Source: Brucella anthropi_A
GTDB lineage: Bacteria; Pseudomonadota; Alphaproteobacteria; Rhizobiales; Rhizobiaceae
Assembly (NCBI RefSeq): GCF_046630315.1
Contig: NZ_LQBD01000005.1
Span: 1 to 64,000, forward strand
Length of the DNA stretch: 64,000 nt
Direction: 5' to 3'
Positions 37,100-44,015 of this stretch are shown here, one piece after another (within the stretch, counting starts at the first letter, position 1; every line of letters begins with the position of its first letter). Both the position numbers and the translations under genes were made by a program. The notes below the pieces were generated by a model. That model saw nothing but the letters and a program-made list of their open reading frames with translations, ran no database searches and was not told where the DNA came from.

Positions 37100-38533
37100 T
37101 CAAGCCTCTTCGGACTTGTCCTCATCGGCCTTCTTCTTGGGCGCGGCCTTCTTCTTCGCAGCCGCCTTCTTGGCAGGCTTTGCTTCCGAAGCAGCATCTT
37201 CGTCTTCAGCCGTCAGCTCTTCCTTCGAAACCTTCTTGTCGGTCACGTTGATGTTGGCGAGCAGATGGTCAACGACCTTTTCCTCGAAGATCGGGGCGCG
37301 CAGGTTGGCAACGGCATCCGGCGTCTTGCGCAGGAATTCGTAGATTTCCTTTTCCTGACCCGGATAGCGGCGAACCTGGTCGTAGACGGCGCGCTGGAGT
37401 TCTTCTTCCGTCACTTCAACGCCTGCCTTCTCGCCGATTTCGGAGAGAACGAGGCCAAGACGAACACGACGTTCCGCAAGCTTGCGATATTCTTCGCGAG
37501 CAGCTTCTTCCGTGGTTTCTTCGTCTTCGAAGGTGCGGCCAGCCTGCTGCAGGTCGAAATTGATCTGCTGCCAGATATTGTTGAACTCGGCGTCAACCAG
37601 CTTCTGCGGCGTTTCGAACTGATAATCGCCGTCCAGAGCGTCGAGGATCTGGCGCTTTACCTTCTGGCGGGTGATCTGGCCGTACTGGCTTTCGATCTGC
37701 TCGCGAACGACCTGACGCAGACGCTCAAGCGATTCGATGCCGAGCTTCTTTGCGGTTTCGTCATCGAGAACGAGTTCGTTCGGCTTGGCAACTTCCTTGA
37801 CCTTGATGTCGAAGGTGGCTTCCTTGCCTGCAAGATGCGCCGCGCCGTAGTTTTCCGGGAACGTGACGGTGATGACCTTCTCGTCGCCGGCCTTGACGCC
37901 GACGAGCTGTTCTTCGAAGCCCGGAATGAACTGGCCGGAACCGAGAACGAGCTGCGCATCATTGTCCGCGCCGCCTTCGAACGGCTCGCCGTCAAGCTTG
38001 CCCAGATAGTCGATCGTGACGCGATCTTCGTTTTCGGCCTTGCCCTTCTTGGTTTCGAAGGTACGGGTCGAGGAAGCGATGCGCTTGACCTGCTCGTCCA
38101 CTTCCTCATCGGAAATGTCGACGACTTCACGGGTGACGGCGATCTTCGAGAAGTCCTTGACTTCGATCGCCGGCAGAACTTCGTAGTTCAGCGAGAAAAC
38201 GAAATCGGCCTTGCCGTCGAGAACCTTTTCGGCCTCTTTTTCGTCTTCCGACATGATGACTTCCGGCTGGGTGGCCGACTTTTCGTTACGGTCGGCGAGG
38301 ATCGAGCGCGACGAATCGTTGAGGATTTCGTTGACGATCTCGGCCATGAAGGACTTGCCGTACATCTTGCGCAGATGACCTGCAGGCACCTTGCCCGGAC
38401 GGAAGCCGTTGATGCGTGCGCGGCCGCGCGCAGTTTCGAGCCGCTCGGAGAGCTTGGCTTCGAGGTCCTTGGCCGGAACCACGACTTTGATCTCGCGCTT
38501 CAGCCCTTCATTGAGCGTTTCGGTAACCTGCAT
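37100..38533 (-). CDS. tig: Trigger factor
   Basis: A 477-residue ribosome-bound chaperone with peptidyl-prolyl isomerase activity. The ribosome-binding loop is GFRPGKVPAGHLRKMYG, the FKBP-type domain (DRVTIDYLGKLDGEPFEGG) spans about 150-245, and the rest is the helical substrate cradle. The last 45 residues are an unusual Lys/Ala-rich tail (AKKAAAKKKAAPKKK, then acidic) that could contact RNA or ribosome. The start at 38533 (MQVTETLNEGLKRE) is preferred to an upstream in-frame start. Monocistronic by position, downstream of a tRNA gene. Confidence 0.94.
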   Translation of the reverse strand: MQVTETLNEGLKREIKVVVPAKDLEAKLSERLETARGRARINGFRPGKVPAGHLRKMYGKSFMAEIVNEILNDSSRSILADRNEKSATQPEVIMSEDEKEAEKVLDGKADFVFSLNYEVLPAIEVKDFSKIAVTREVVDISDEEVDEQVKRIASSTRTFETKKGKAENEDRVTIDYLGKLDGEPFEGGADNDAQLVLGSGQFIPGFEEQLVGVKAGDEKVITVTFPENYGAAHLAGKEATFDIKVKEVAKPNELVLDDETAKKLGIESLERLRQVVREQIESQYGQITRQKVKRQILDALDGDYQFETPQKLVDAEFNNIWQQINFDLQQAGRTFEDEETTEEAAREEYRKLAERRVRLGLVLSEIGEKAGVEVTEEELQRAVYDQVRRYPGQEKEIYEFLRKTPDAVANLRAPIFEEKVVDHLLANINVTDKKVSKEELTAEDEDAASEAKPAKKAAAKKKAAPKKKADEDKSEEA

Positions 38534-38621
38534 GTTCAAACCTTCACTTCTTGTCATTGTCCCGCCGTCACCGGCCTGTTTGCCTTGTCGCGGGAGAGAA
38601 ATTCTTTTGCCTTATGGCAGT

Positions 38622-38704
38622 TGGTGCGGATGGAGGGACTCGAACCCCCACGGTCTCCCGCCAGAACCTAAATCTGGTGCGTCTACCAATTTCGCCACAT
38701 CCGC
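38622..38704 (-). tRNA. tRNA-Leu (anticodon TAG)
   Basis: On the minus strand an 83-base tRNA starts GCGGATGTGGCG and ends CATCCGCACCA, with the acceptor stem GCGGATG / CATCCGC closed and CCA encoded. The anticodon stem CCAGA / TCTGG holds loop TTTAGGT, anticodon TAG. The long variable arm and GGTTCGAGTCC T-arm are normal for leucine tRNAs. Confidence 0.95.
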
Positions 38705-38941
38705 TTCTGAACCGAAGCACATTCCTCAGAACGCACCGTCATTCGTCCCAGATATTGAACCGCCCCTCGAAAGCGCGCGTCTCTATATCATCCAATTTTG
38801 CCGGTTCAAAGGAAAAAAGCCGCCTTCCCTGCATAGATTTGCAAGGTTTGATCCGGCTCGGGCCTTTCCTGCCCTTTTCGTCTCTATATAGCGATCCTGC
38901 CGCGTCATCCAACCCTTTTGAAACAGGACGTGATGACAGGA

Positions 38942-39511
38942 TCAGTAAAGCGGCTCCCGATAAAGCTGCTTTCCGTCTTCCTGCAAGGCCTTGATGGCCG
39001 GTGTTCCCTTCGGATCGACGGCGACAACGGCGGTAATCCGCCGGTCCCGCTGGCTGTCCTCAATCGCACGTCCCTGCCCTTCGGGCACATAATAGCGCTC
39101 AATGCCGAAATTGAGACGGATATTCGCGTGCGGATCATCCGGTATCGAATAGACGGCCTCGCCCCGAATCTGCACCTCGCCCGCGGCAAGATCGCTGAAC
39201 GGCAGGAAAGACGCGCGGGAGAAACGCGAAATGCCCTGCGCATCGGGCTTCACCGCCACATAGACAGTGCGCGAACCGGCCGGGCGCTCATCCTGAATGA
39301 CCTTTCGCGGCAGGCTGGATATCTCGTACCCTAGAACGACATAGTCGCCACGCATCAGGTCACGGGGATCGAAAGGTTCGGTCTGGAGCGTCACCTGTGC
39401 GCCCGAGCGCAGGACAGCGGCGCGTTTTTCGATGCCTGCATAAAGAATGCCGGTTTGCAGCAATGCGGTGACGATTGCCCCGACATAGAGCCAGCGGAAC
39501 CGAATGGTCAT
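38942..39511 (-). CDS. GDYXXLXY-motif membrane protein
   Basis: A 189-residue protein with one N-terminal membrane helix (residues 7-25) and an extracytoplasmic domain holding MRGDYVVLGYEI at about 54-65, the motif that names the family. Its function is unknown. Its ATG overlaps the stop of the preceding DUF2157 gene by four bases, and the two families usually occur together, so they probably form one membrane complex. Confidence 0.82.
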   Translation of the reverse strand: MTIRFRWLYVGAIVTALLQTGILYAGIEKRAAVLRSGAQVTLQTEPFDPRDLMRGDYVVLGYEISSLPRKVIQDERPAGSRTVYVAVKPDAQGISRFSRASFLPFSDLAAGEVQIRGEAVYSIPDDPHANIRLNFGIERYYVPEGQGRAIEDSQRDRRITAVVAVDPKGTPAIKALQEDGKQLYREPLY

Positions 39512-40638
39512 GGGTTAACCTCCGCGCTGCGCTTTTTTCCGAAGCGGTTTTCCATGCGGCGCACAAAGGCCGCCAGCAGCAGCACCAGAATGCCGGCGGT
39601 GAGGAAGAAGCCGGAGGTTCCGATCATGGTGCCAACCGTCTCGAAAGCCAGATAGAGGACTTCGATTGAAAAAGCGGCATAAGCGATGGAGCGCAAGCCG
39701 CCATTGTTCCGCCCCGCGACCGCAATGGCCCCGACCGAAAGCGCCAAGATGAAGATGCTATAGAATATGTCCCGGTCCAGGCCTGTCGTCGCATTGGAAT
39801 AGGAGAACATCTGGTTGAGCTGAAGCGTGGCGAGCGACAAGAGCGCCAGAGCCAGGCCGTAGGCCGCGAGCGGATGGGCAAAGCGGGTCAGTCTTTGCAA
39901 GGCTGCATGGGCAAAACCGTCAGCAAGTATCAGGCCCAGGCCCACGATCAGCATGAGCACCAGCACCGTATTGCTTTCATGTTCGGCATAGATGAGCAAG
40001 CTCCAGCCGATGGAGAAGATCGCCCACAGATGCGCCGCATGCCGCGAGCGCGTGAACAAGGCCGCCGCAGCGCCGAAGAGCAGAAGCAGCGGCCCGACCC
40101 AGCGATAGGCCAAATCGCCATAGGATGAAGCATCGAAAGCGTAGGTCGAAAGATAGAAACAGGCGACACCCGCGCCAAACGCCGCCAGCACCGGCGCGCG
40201 CAGAAGAAATGCCGAAACCAGAACGCCGGCAGACCAATAGAGTGCGGCAGAATGGATGTCGCCGGACAAATGATACATTTGCCCCACAAGCGCCAGCCCT
40301 GCCCCGAACGATGCAGCCCCTACACTATAGAGTGCCGCCGGGAACAGCCTGTCCCCACGGGACTGTCGCCATGCACCACCAAGATAGCTCGCCCATATCA
40401 GAACGAATATGAGGCCGATGCGCATAAGGCGCGGCATGTCCTGCCAGTTGGCGGCAACCAGCATGATGACGGCAGCCCCCAGAAGCAGCCCGCCGAGCGT
40501 GGCCAGAACGGAACCGAGGCTGAAGACCGATGCACGTTTTTCAACGTCGGCTTTCAGTGTCGATGCTGTCTCGGCATCGATCAGACCGTCCCGCTGCCAT
40601 CTCTCGATCAGGCGTTCAACAGAAATGGAAAATGACAA
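39508..40638 (-). CDS. DUF2157 multi-spanning membrane protein
   Basis: A 376-residue integral membrane protein. The first 37 residues form a cytoplasmic segment (LIERWQRDGLIDAETAST) and are followed by about eleven hydrophobic helices. Function unknown; the DUF2157 family is typically encoded next to a GDYXXLXY protein, as here. The start is TTG at 40638, supported by AGGAGCTGAA immediately upstream. Confidence 0.8.
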   Translation of the reverse strand: MSFSISVERLIERWQRDGLIDAETASTLKADVEKRASVFSLGSVLATLGGLLLGAAVIMLVAANWQDMPRLMRIGLIFVLIWASYLGGAWRQSRGDRLFPAALYSVGAASFGAGLALVGQMYHLSGDIHSAALYWSAGVLVSAFLLRAPVLAAFGAGVACFYLSTYAFDASSYGDLAYRWVGPLLLLFGAAAALFTRSRHAAHLWAIFSIGWSLLIYAEHESNTVLVLMLIVGLGLILADGFAHAALQRLTRFAHPLAAYGLALALLSLATLQLNQMFSYSNATTGLDRDIFYSIFILALSVGAIAVAGRNNGGLRSIAYAAFSIEVLYLAFETVGTMIGTSGFFLTAGILVLLLAAFVRRMENRFGKKRSAEVNP

Positions 40639-40783
40639 TTCAGCTCCTGGTCAGTCTTTCGGTATTTGCTGTCGCAACGGCAAGCGGTTGAGAACATATA
40701 GGAAACCGAGCCGTCGGCAAAGAGCGGGATCAAATCGCTTTGCGGCAATTTTATGCCTCACCAGTCTAATCGATTTAGCGTGA

Positions 40784-40810
40784 CTTGCAGAACCCGCAGG
40801 GCAGCTATGC
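40784..40810 (+). promoter_or_regulatory. Candidate RpoH-type promoter for the DUF1127-RNA unit
   Basis: CTTG (40784) and CTATGC (40805) are separated by 17 bases between the CTTG and CTAT blocks, a layout close to alphaproteobacterial heat-shock sigma promoters. A second possible -10, CTTATAT, lies at 40843. In Rhodobacter the equivalent locus depends on RpoHI/RpoHII, which motivates this reading; the match was made by eye. Confidence 0.35.
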
Positions 40811-40913
40811 AAAGTCGGGCCTGCAAGCTGCGAAAACAATAGCTTATATGATGGGCAACAAACGAGATGAATTGAACAGAACTCCAGTTCCTCAACGATG
40901 AAGGAATAGCACG

Positions 40914-41060
40914 ATGAACCTTATCCGCTCTTACAACAACTGGCGCCGTTACCGCGATACCGTCAATGAACTCAGCCAGCTCTCCACCCGTGAGCTGAAC
41001 GATCTTGGCATTTCCCGCGCCGACATTCCGTTCGTGGCCCGCCAGGCCAAGGCTCGCTGA
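40914..41060 (+). CDS. Small DUF1127 protein (CcaF1-like)
   Basis: A 48-residue basic protein beginning MNLIRSYNNWRRYRDTV and ending VARQAKAR. The C-terminal LSTRELNDLGISRADI is the DUF1127 (YjiS-like) signature. AAGGAATAGCACG provides the ribosome site. In Rhodobacter sphaeroides a DUF1127 gene (ccaF1) precedes the CcsR small RNAs and its product binds RNA and affects their processing; the same layout here makes a similar role likely. It would normally be missed because of its size. Confidence 0.88.
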   Translation: MNLIRSYNNWRRYRDTVNELSQLSTRELNDLGISRADIPFVARQAKAR

Positions 41061-41099
41061 TTTAACGAGCCTCATAGTTTTCCCGATACGGGTTTTCCC

Positions 41100-41127
41100 A
41101 AGCCTGGCTCCTCCTCCCACCAGGCTT
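41100..41127 (+). ncRNA. CcsR/cuckoo-like small RNA hairpin 1
   Basis: Stem AAGCCTGG / CCAGGCTT with a 12-base loop CTCCTCCTCCCA. The loop is complementary to Shine-Dalgarno sequences. First of four tandem units after the DUF1127 gene. Confidence 0.75.
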
Positions 41128-41134
41128 GATTTAT

Positions 41135-41164
41135 CGCAGAGCCATCCTCCTCCCAGGTTCTGCG
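41135..41164 (+). ncRNA. CcsR/cuckoo-like small RNA hairpin 2
   Basis: Stem CGCAGAGCC / GGTTCTGCG (one G-T pair) with loop ATCCTCCTCCCA, again 12 bases and again carrying CCTCCTCCC. The stem sequence differs completely from unit 1 while the loop core is kept. Confidence 0.75.
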
Positions 41165-41171
41165 GTGAGCC

Positions 41172-41204
41172 AAGACCGGCTCTCCTCCTCCCAATGCCGG
41201 TCTT
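41172..41204 (+). ncRNA. CcsR/cuckoo-like small RNA hairpin 3
   Basis: Stem AAGACCGGC / GCCGGTCTT, perfect, with a 15-base loop TCTCCTCCTCCCAAT. Same loop core as its neighbours, different stem. Confidence 0.75.
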
Positions 41205-41209
41205 ACCAT

Positions 41210-41255
41210 AATGGCATCCGTCGCTCCTCCTCCCGCGACGGATGCCATTTCTTTT
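41210..41255 (+). ncRNA. CcsR/cuckoo-like small RNA hairpin 4 with terminator
   Basis: A perfect 15-bp stem AATGGCATCCGTCGC / GCGACGGATGCCATT with loop TCCTCCTCCC, followed by TTCTTTTT. The last unit therefore doubles as the Rho-independent terminator of the whole DUF1127-RNA transcript. Confidence 0.8.
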
Positions 41256-41328
41256 TGCGGCTCGTTTCTGCGCCTGCGCGAACCTTCTCCATTGAAGGCT
41301 TCCAGCAAAGGCGATAAGGGAATGGCCC

Positions 41329-42732
41329 ATGTCAAACACATCCGATCTTTCTCCCGTTCACGTCGTCGGCGGCGGTCTTGCCGGTTCTGAGGCGGCATGG
41401 CAGCTAGCGCAGGCGGGCGTACCCGTCATCCTGCATGAAATGCGCCCTGTGCGCGGCACCGATGCCCACAAGACCGAGCAGCTTGCAGAGCTTGTCTGTT
41501 CCAACTCCTTCCGCTCGGATGATGCCGAAACCAATGCCGTCGGCGTTCTTCATGCCGAAATGCGCCTTGCGGGCTCTCTCATCATGGCTTGCGCCGATGC
41601 GCATCAGGTTCCGGCCGGCGGCGCGCTCGCTGTCGACCGCGAGGGCTTTTCGCAGGCCGTGACGGCCAGGCTTGAAGCGCATCCGCTGATCACAATCGTT
41701 CGGGAAGAAGTCACCGGCCTGCCGCCGGAAGATTGGGGAACGACCATTGTTGCCACCGGGCCTTTGACTGCACCCTCGCTTTCCGAGGCCATCCAGGCGC
41801 AAACCGGTGCCGATGCCCTGGCCTTCTTCGACGCCATCGCGCCGATCATCCATTTCGATTCGATCAATATGGATGTCTGCTGGTTCCAGTCGCGCTATGA
41901 CAAGGTTGGCCCCGGCGGCACCGGAAAAGACTATATCAACTGTCCCATGGACAAGGAGCAGTACGAAGCCTTCGTCGCCGCCCTGGTCGAGGGCGACAAG
42001 ACCGACTTCAAAGAATGGGAAGGCACGCCCTATTTCGATGGCTGCCTGCCCATCGAGGTGATGGCCGAACGCGGACCGGAAACCTTGCGCCACGGCCCGA
42101 TGAAGCCGATGGGCCTCACCAATGCGCATAATCCGACCGTAAAACCCTATGCCGTGGTGCAGTTGCGGCAGGACAATGCGCTCGGCACGCTCTACAATAT
42201 GGTCGGCTTCCAGACGAAGCTGAAATACGGCTCGCAGACCGGCATCTTCAAGATGATTCCGGGGCTGGAGAACGCTGAATTTGCGCGTCTTGGCGGTCTT
42301 CACCGTAACACCTATCTGAACTCTCCCGTACTGCTTGACGGTACGCTTCGCCTGAAATCGCGCGAGACATTGCGCTTTGCCGGTCAGGTGACGGGCTGCG
42401 AAGGCTATGTCGAATCATCAGCCATCGGCCTGTTGGCGGGCCGTTTCACAGCCGCAGAAAAGCTGGGGCAGACGCTGACGCCACCGCCGGTGACAACCGC
42501 GTTCGGCGCCCTGCTCGGCCACATCACGGGCGGACATATTGTTGCCGATGACGAACCGGGCAAGCGTTCGTTCCAGCCGATGAATGTAAATTTCGGCCTG
42601 TTCCCGCCCGTCGATGTGCCGAAGCCCGAAGGCAAGCGCCTGCGCGGCAAGGAAAAGACCGTCGCCAAGAAGCGCGCACTGTCCGCACGCGCTCTGGCCG
42701 ATTGCCGTCAATGGCTGGGACTGGCTAAGTGA
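41329..42732 (+). CDS. trmFO: Folate/FAD-dependent tRNA (uracil-54) methyltransferase
   Basis: A 467-residue flavoprotein (formerly Gid) that methylates U54 of the tRNA T-loop using methylenetetrahydrofolate. The FAD-binding motif VVGGGLAGSEAAWQLA is at residues 12-27; LVCSNSFRSDD with its conserved cysteine, NCPMDKEQYEAF and CEGYVESSAIGLLAG are family landmarks. The slightly long, basic C-terminus (RLRGKEKTVAKKR) is common in this group. It begins after the small-RNA array and has GGGAATGGCCC upstream of ATG. Confidence 0.93.
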   Translation: MSNTSDLSPVHVVGGGLAGSEAAWQLAQAGVPVILHEMRPVRGTDAHKTEQLAELVCSNSFRSDDAETNAVGVLHAEMRLAGSLIMACADAHQVPAGGALAVDREGFSQAVTARLEAHPLITIVREEVTGLPPEDWGTTIVATGPLTAPSLSEAIQAQTGADALAFFDAIAPIIHFDSINMDVCWFQSRYDKVGPGGTGKDYINCPMDKEQYEAFVAALVEGDKTDFKEWEGTPYFDGCLPIEVMAERGPETLRHGPMKPMGLTNAHNPTVKPYAVVQLRQDNALGTLYNMVGFQTKLKYGSQTGIFKMIPGLENAEFARLGGLHRNTYLNSPVLLDGTLRLKSRETLRFAGQVTGCEGYVESSAIGLLAGRFTAAEKLGQTLTPPPVTTAFGALLGHITGGHIVADDEPGKRSFQPMNVNFGLFPPVDVPKPEGKRLRGKEKTVAKKRALSARALADCRQWLGLAK

Positions 42733-42784
42733 AATCGTGACGGGCTTCGGTTCCGGTGAACGGAGGCCCGCCGGTTCTGACAAG

Positions 42785-43618
42785 TCAGAAACTGGCTCGG
42801 AACATGAGCCATTGCTTGCGGATCGCGGAAATGTCCGCGATCCTTTCGGAAGCCTGCGCGCCAAGACGCTCGATTGCCCGCAGATAGGCCGGAACGAGCG
42901 CCAAAGGCAAAAACGCCGGAGCAAGGCTCTTCGGCAGCTGCGAGCTATTCTTCTCGAAAATCGCCAGATGTTCACGCGCGAAGGCCAGCATGATGCTGAT
43001 GACGCGCCCGATCGCTGCCTTGTCATCCCCGGCAAGCAACATTTCTCGCGTCACGCCGACCGCCTGCAACATATCAGCGGGAACATAGACTTGCCCGCGC
43101 CGCCGATGCAAAGGCATAAGGCGAAGCAAGCCGGTCACGGCCTGCGCCACACCGGCATGGCCGGTTATCTCGGTCTGTGCCTGCGCGGCATCCCTGTCGA
43201 GTATAAATCCGGCTAACTGGATGATCGCCGATGCGGTTTCCCCGCAATAACCTTCCAGATCATTGCGGCTCGGCATCGAGTCGTCATAAAGATCGAAAAT
43301 GCGCGCTTCGCAATAATTGTCGAAGGCGGCTCGCGGCAGCTCATATTTTTCAATCGTGCCGATCAGCGCCGCGGCAACGGGATGCGCTTGCGCACTGCCC
43401 CGCGCCTGGCCATTGATGAGATCGCGCCACCATTGCAGGCGCACCTCGCCCGGCAATGGTTCATGGACCAGATCACGGATACGCGCGATCTCGGCATTGA
43501 AGGCGTATAGTGCCGCCAGACCGCCGCGACGATCCTCCGGCGCGTAAAGCACTGAAAGATAGCGGTCCCGGTCAGCTTCGCGAAGCAATGCCAGGCAATG
43601 TGCCTCATTCTCGTTCAT
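42785..43618 (-). CDS. NDUFAF6-like squalene/phytoene synthase family protein
   Basis: A 277-residue member of the trans-isoprenyl synthase superfamily. The sequence LYAFNAEIARIRDLVHEP, LQWWRDLI, and later GLLRLMPLHRRRGQVYVPAD resembles human NDUFAF6, a complex I assembly factor, more than true squalene synthases, and the paired Asp-rich DxxxD catalytic motifs are not evident. I therefore infer a non-catalytic assembly role. The next gene upstream, an Mth938/NDUFAF3-like gene, ends almost at its start, so they are cotranscribed. The ATG at 43618 is chosen; a TTG at 43627 overlapping the neighbour's stop is the alternative. Confidence 0.75.
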   Translation of the reverse strand: MNENEAHCLALLREADRDRYLSVLYAPEDRRGGLAALYAFNAEIARIRDLVHEPLPGEVRLQWWRDLINGQARGSAQAHPVAAALIGTIEKYELPRAAFDNYCEARIFDLYDDSMPSRNDLEGYCGETASAIIQLAGFILDRDAAQAQTEITGHAGVAQAVTGLLRLMPLHRRRGQVYVPADMLQAVGVTREMLLAGDDKAAIGRVISIMLAFAREHLAIFEKNSSQLPKSLAPAFLPLALVPAYLRAIERLGAQASERIADISAIRKQWLMFRASF

Positions 43619-43623
43619 GGTGG

Positions 43624-44013
43624 TCAATCTACAGCAATCAGGGCCGCTGCAACCGCGCGATCTTCGGCCAAAAGCACATTATAGGTGCGCACCGCCGCGC
43701 CTGTGCTCATGGGATCGGAGGAAATGCCGTGTTCACGCAAGATGGCGCGCACGTCTTCCGGGATACGGCGCAGATCCGTGCCCGTGCCCACCAGCAGAAT
43801 TTCAATATCCGATGCCTGTTCAAGGATCATCTTGAGATCGGCCTTGGCCAGTACAGGCGGCGTTGCGGGTTCCCAGCCATGAATGCCCGAAGGCAGGCAA
43901 AGGATGGAACCGCGATGCGACATTTCGGCAAATCGGAAGCCCCAATTGCCATAGGCATCGATGGGAGCACGACCCGGAAAATGGGCCTCGCGTATCTCTA
44001 TCCCGTTGGCCAT
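43624..44013 (-). CDS. Mth938-like (NDUFAF3-like) protein
   Basis: A 129-residue protein of the Mth938/DUF498 family, relatives of human complex I assembly factor NDUFAF3. Family features are GNWGFRFAEMSHRGSILCLPSG near the N-terminus, ILLVGTGTDLRRIPEDVR and STGAAVRTYNVLLAEDRAVA. It has no catalytic residues that I can recognise. It follows secDF by two bases and is followed by the NDUFAF6-like gene. Confidence 0.85.
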   Translation of the reverse strand: MANGIEIREAHFPGRAPIDAYGNWGFRFAEMSHRGSILCLPSGIHGWEPATPPVLAKADLKMILEQASDIEILLVGTGTDLRRIPEDVRAILREHGISSDPMSTGAAVRTYNVLLAEDRAVAAALIAVD

Positions 44014-44015
44014 GT

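Noticed and set aside
42785..43618. Carotenoid or hopanoid biosynthesis gene
   Set aside because: No other isoprenoid genes nearby and catalytic Asp motifs are not evident; NDUFAF6-like features fit better.
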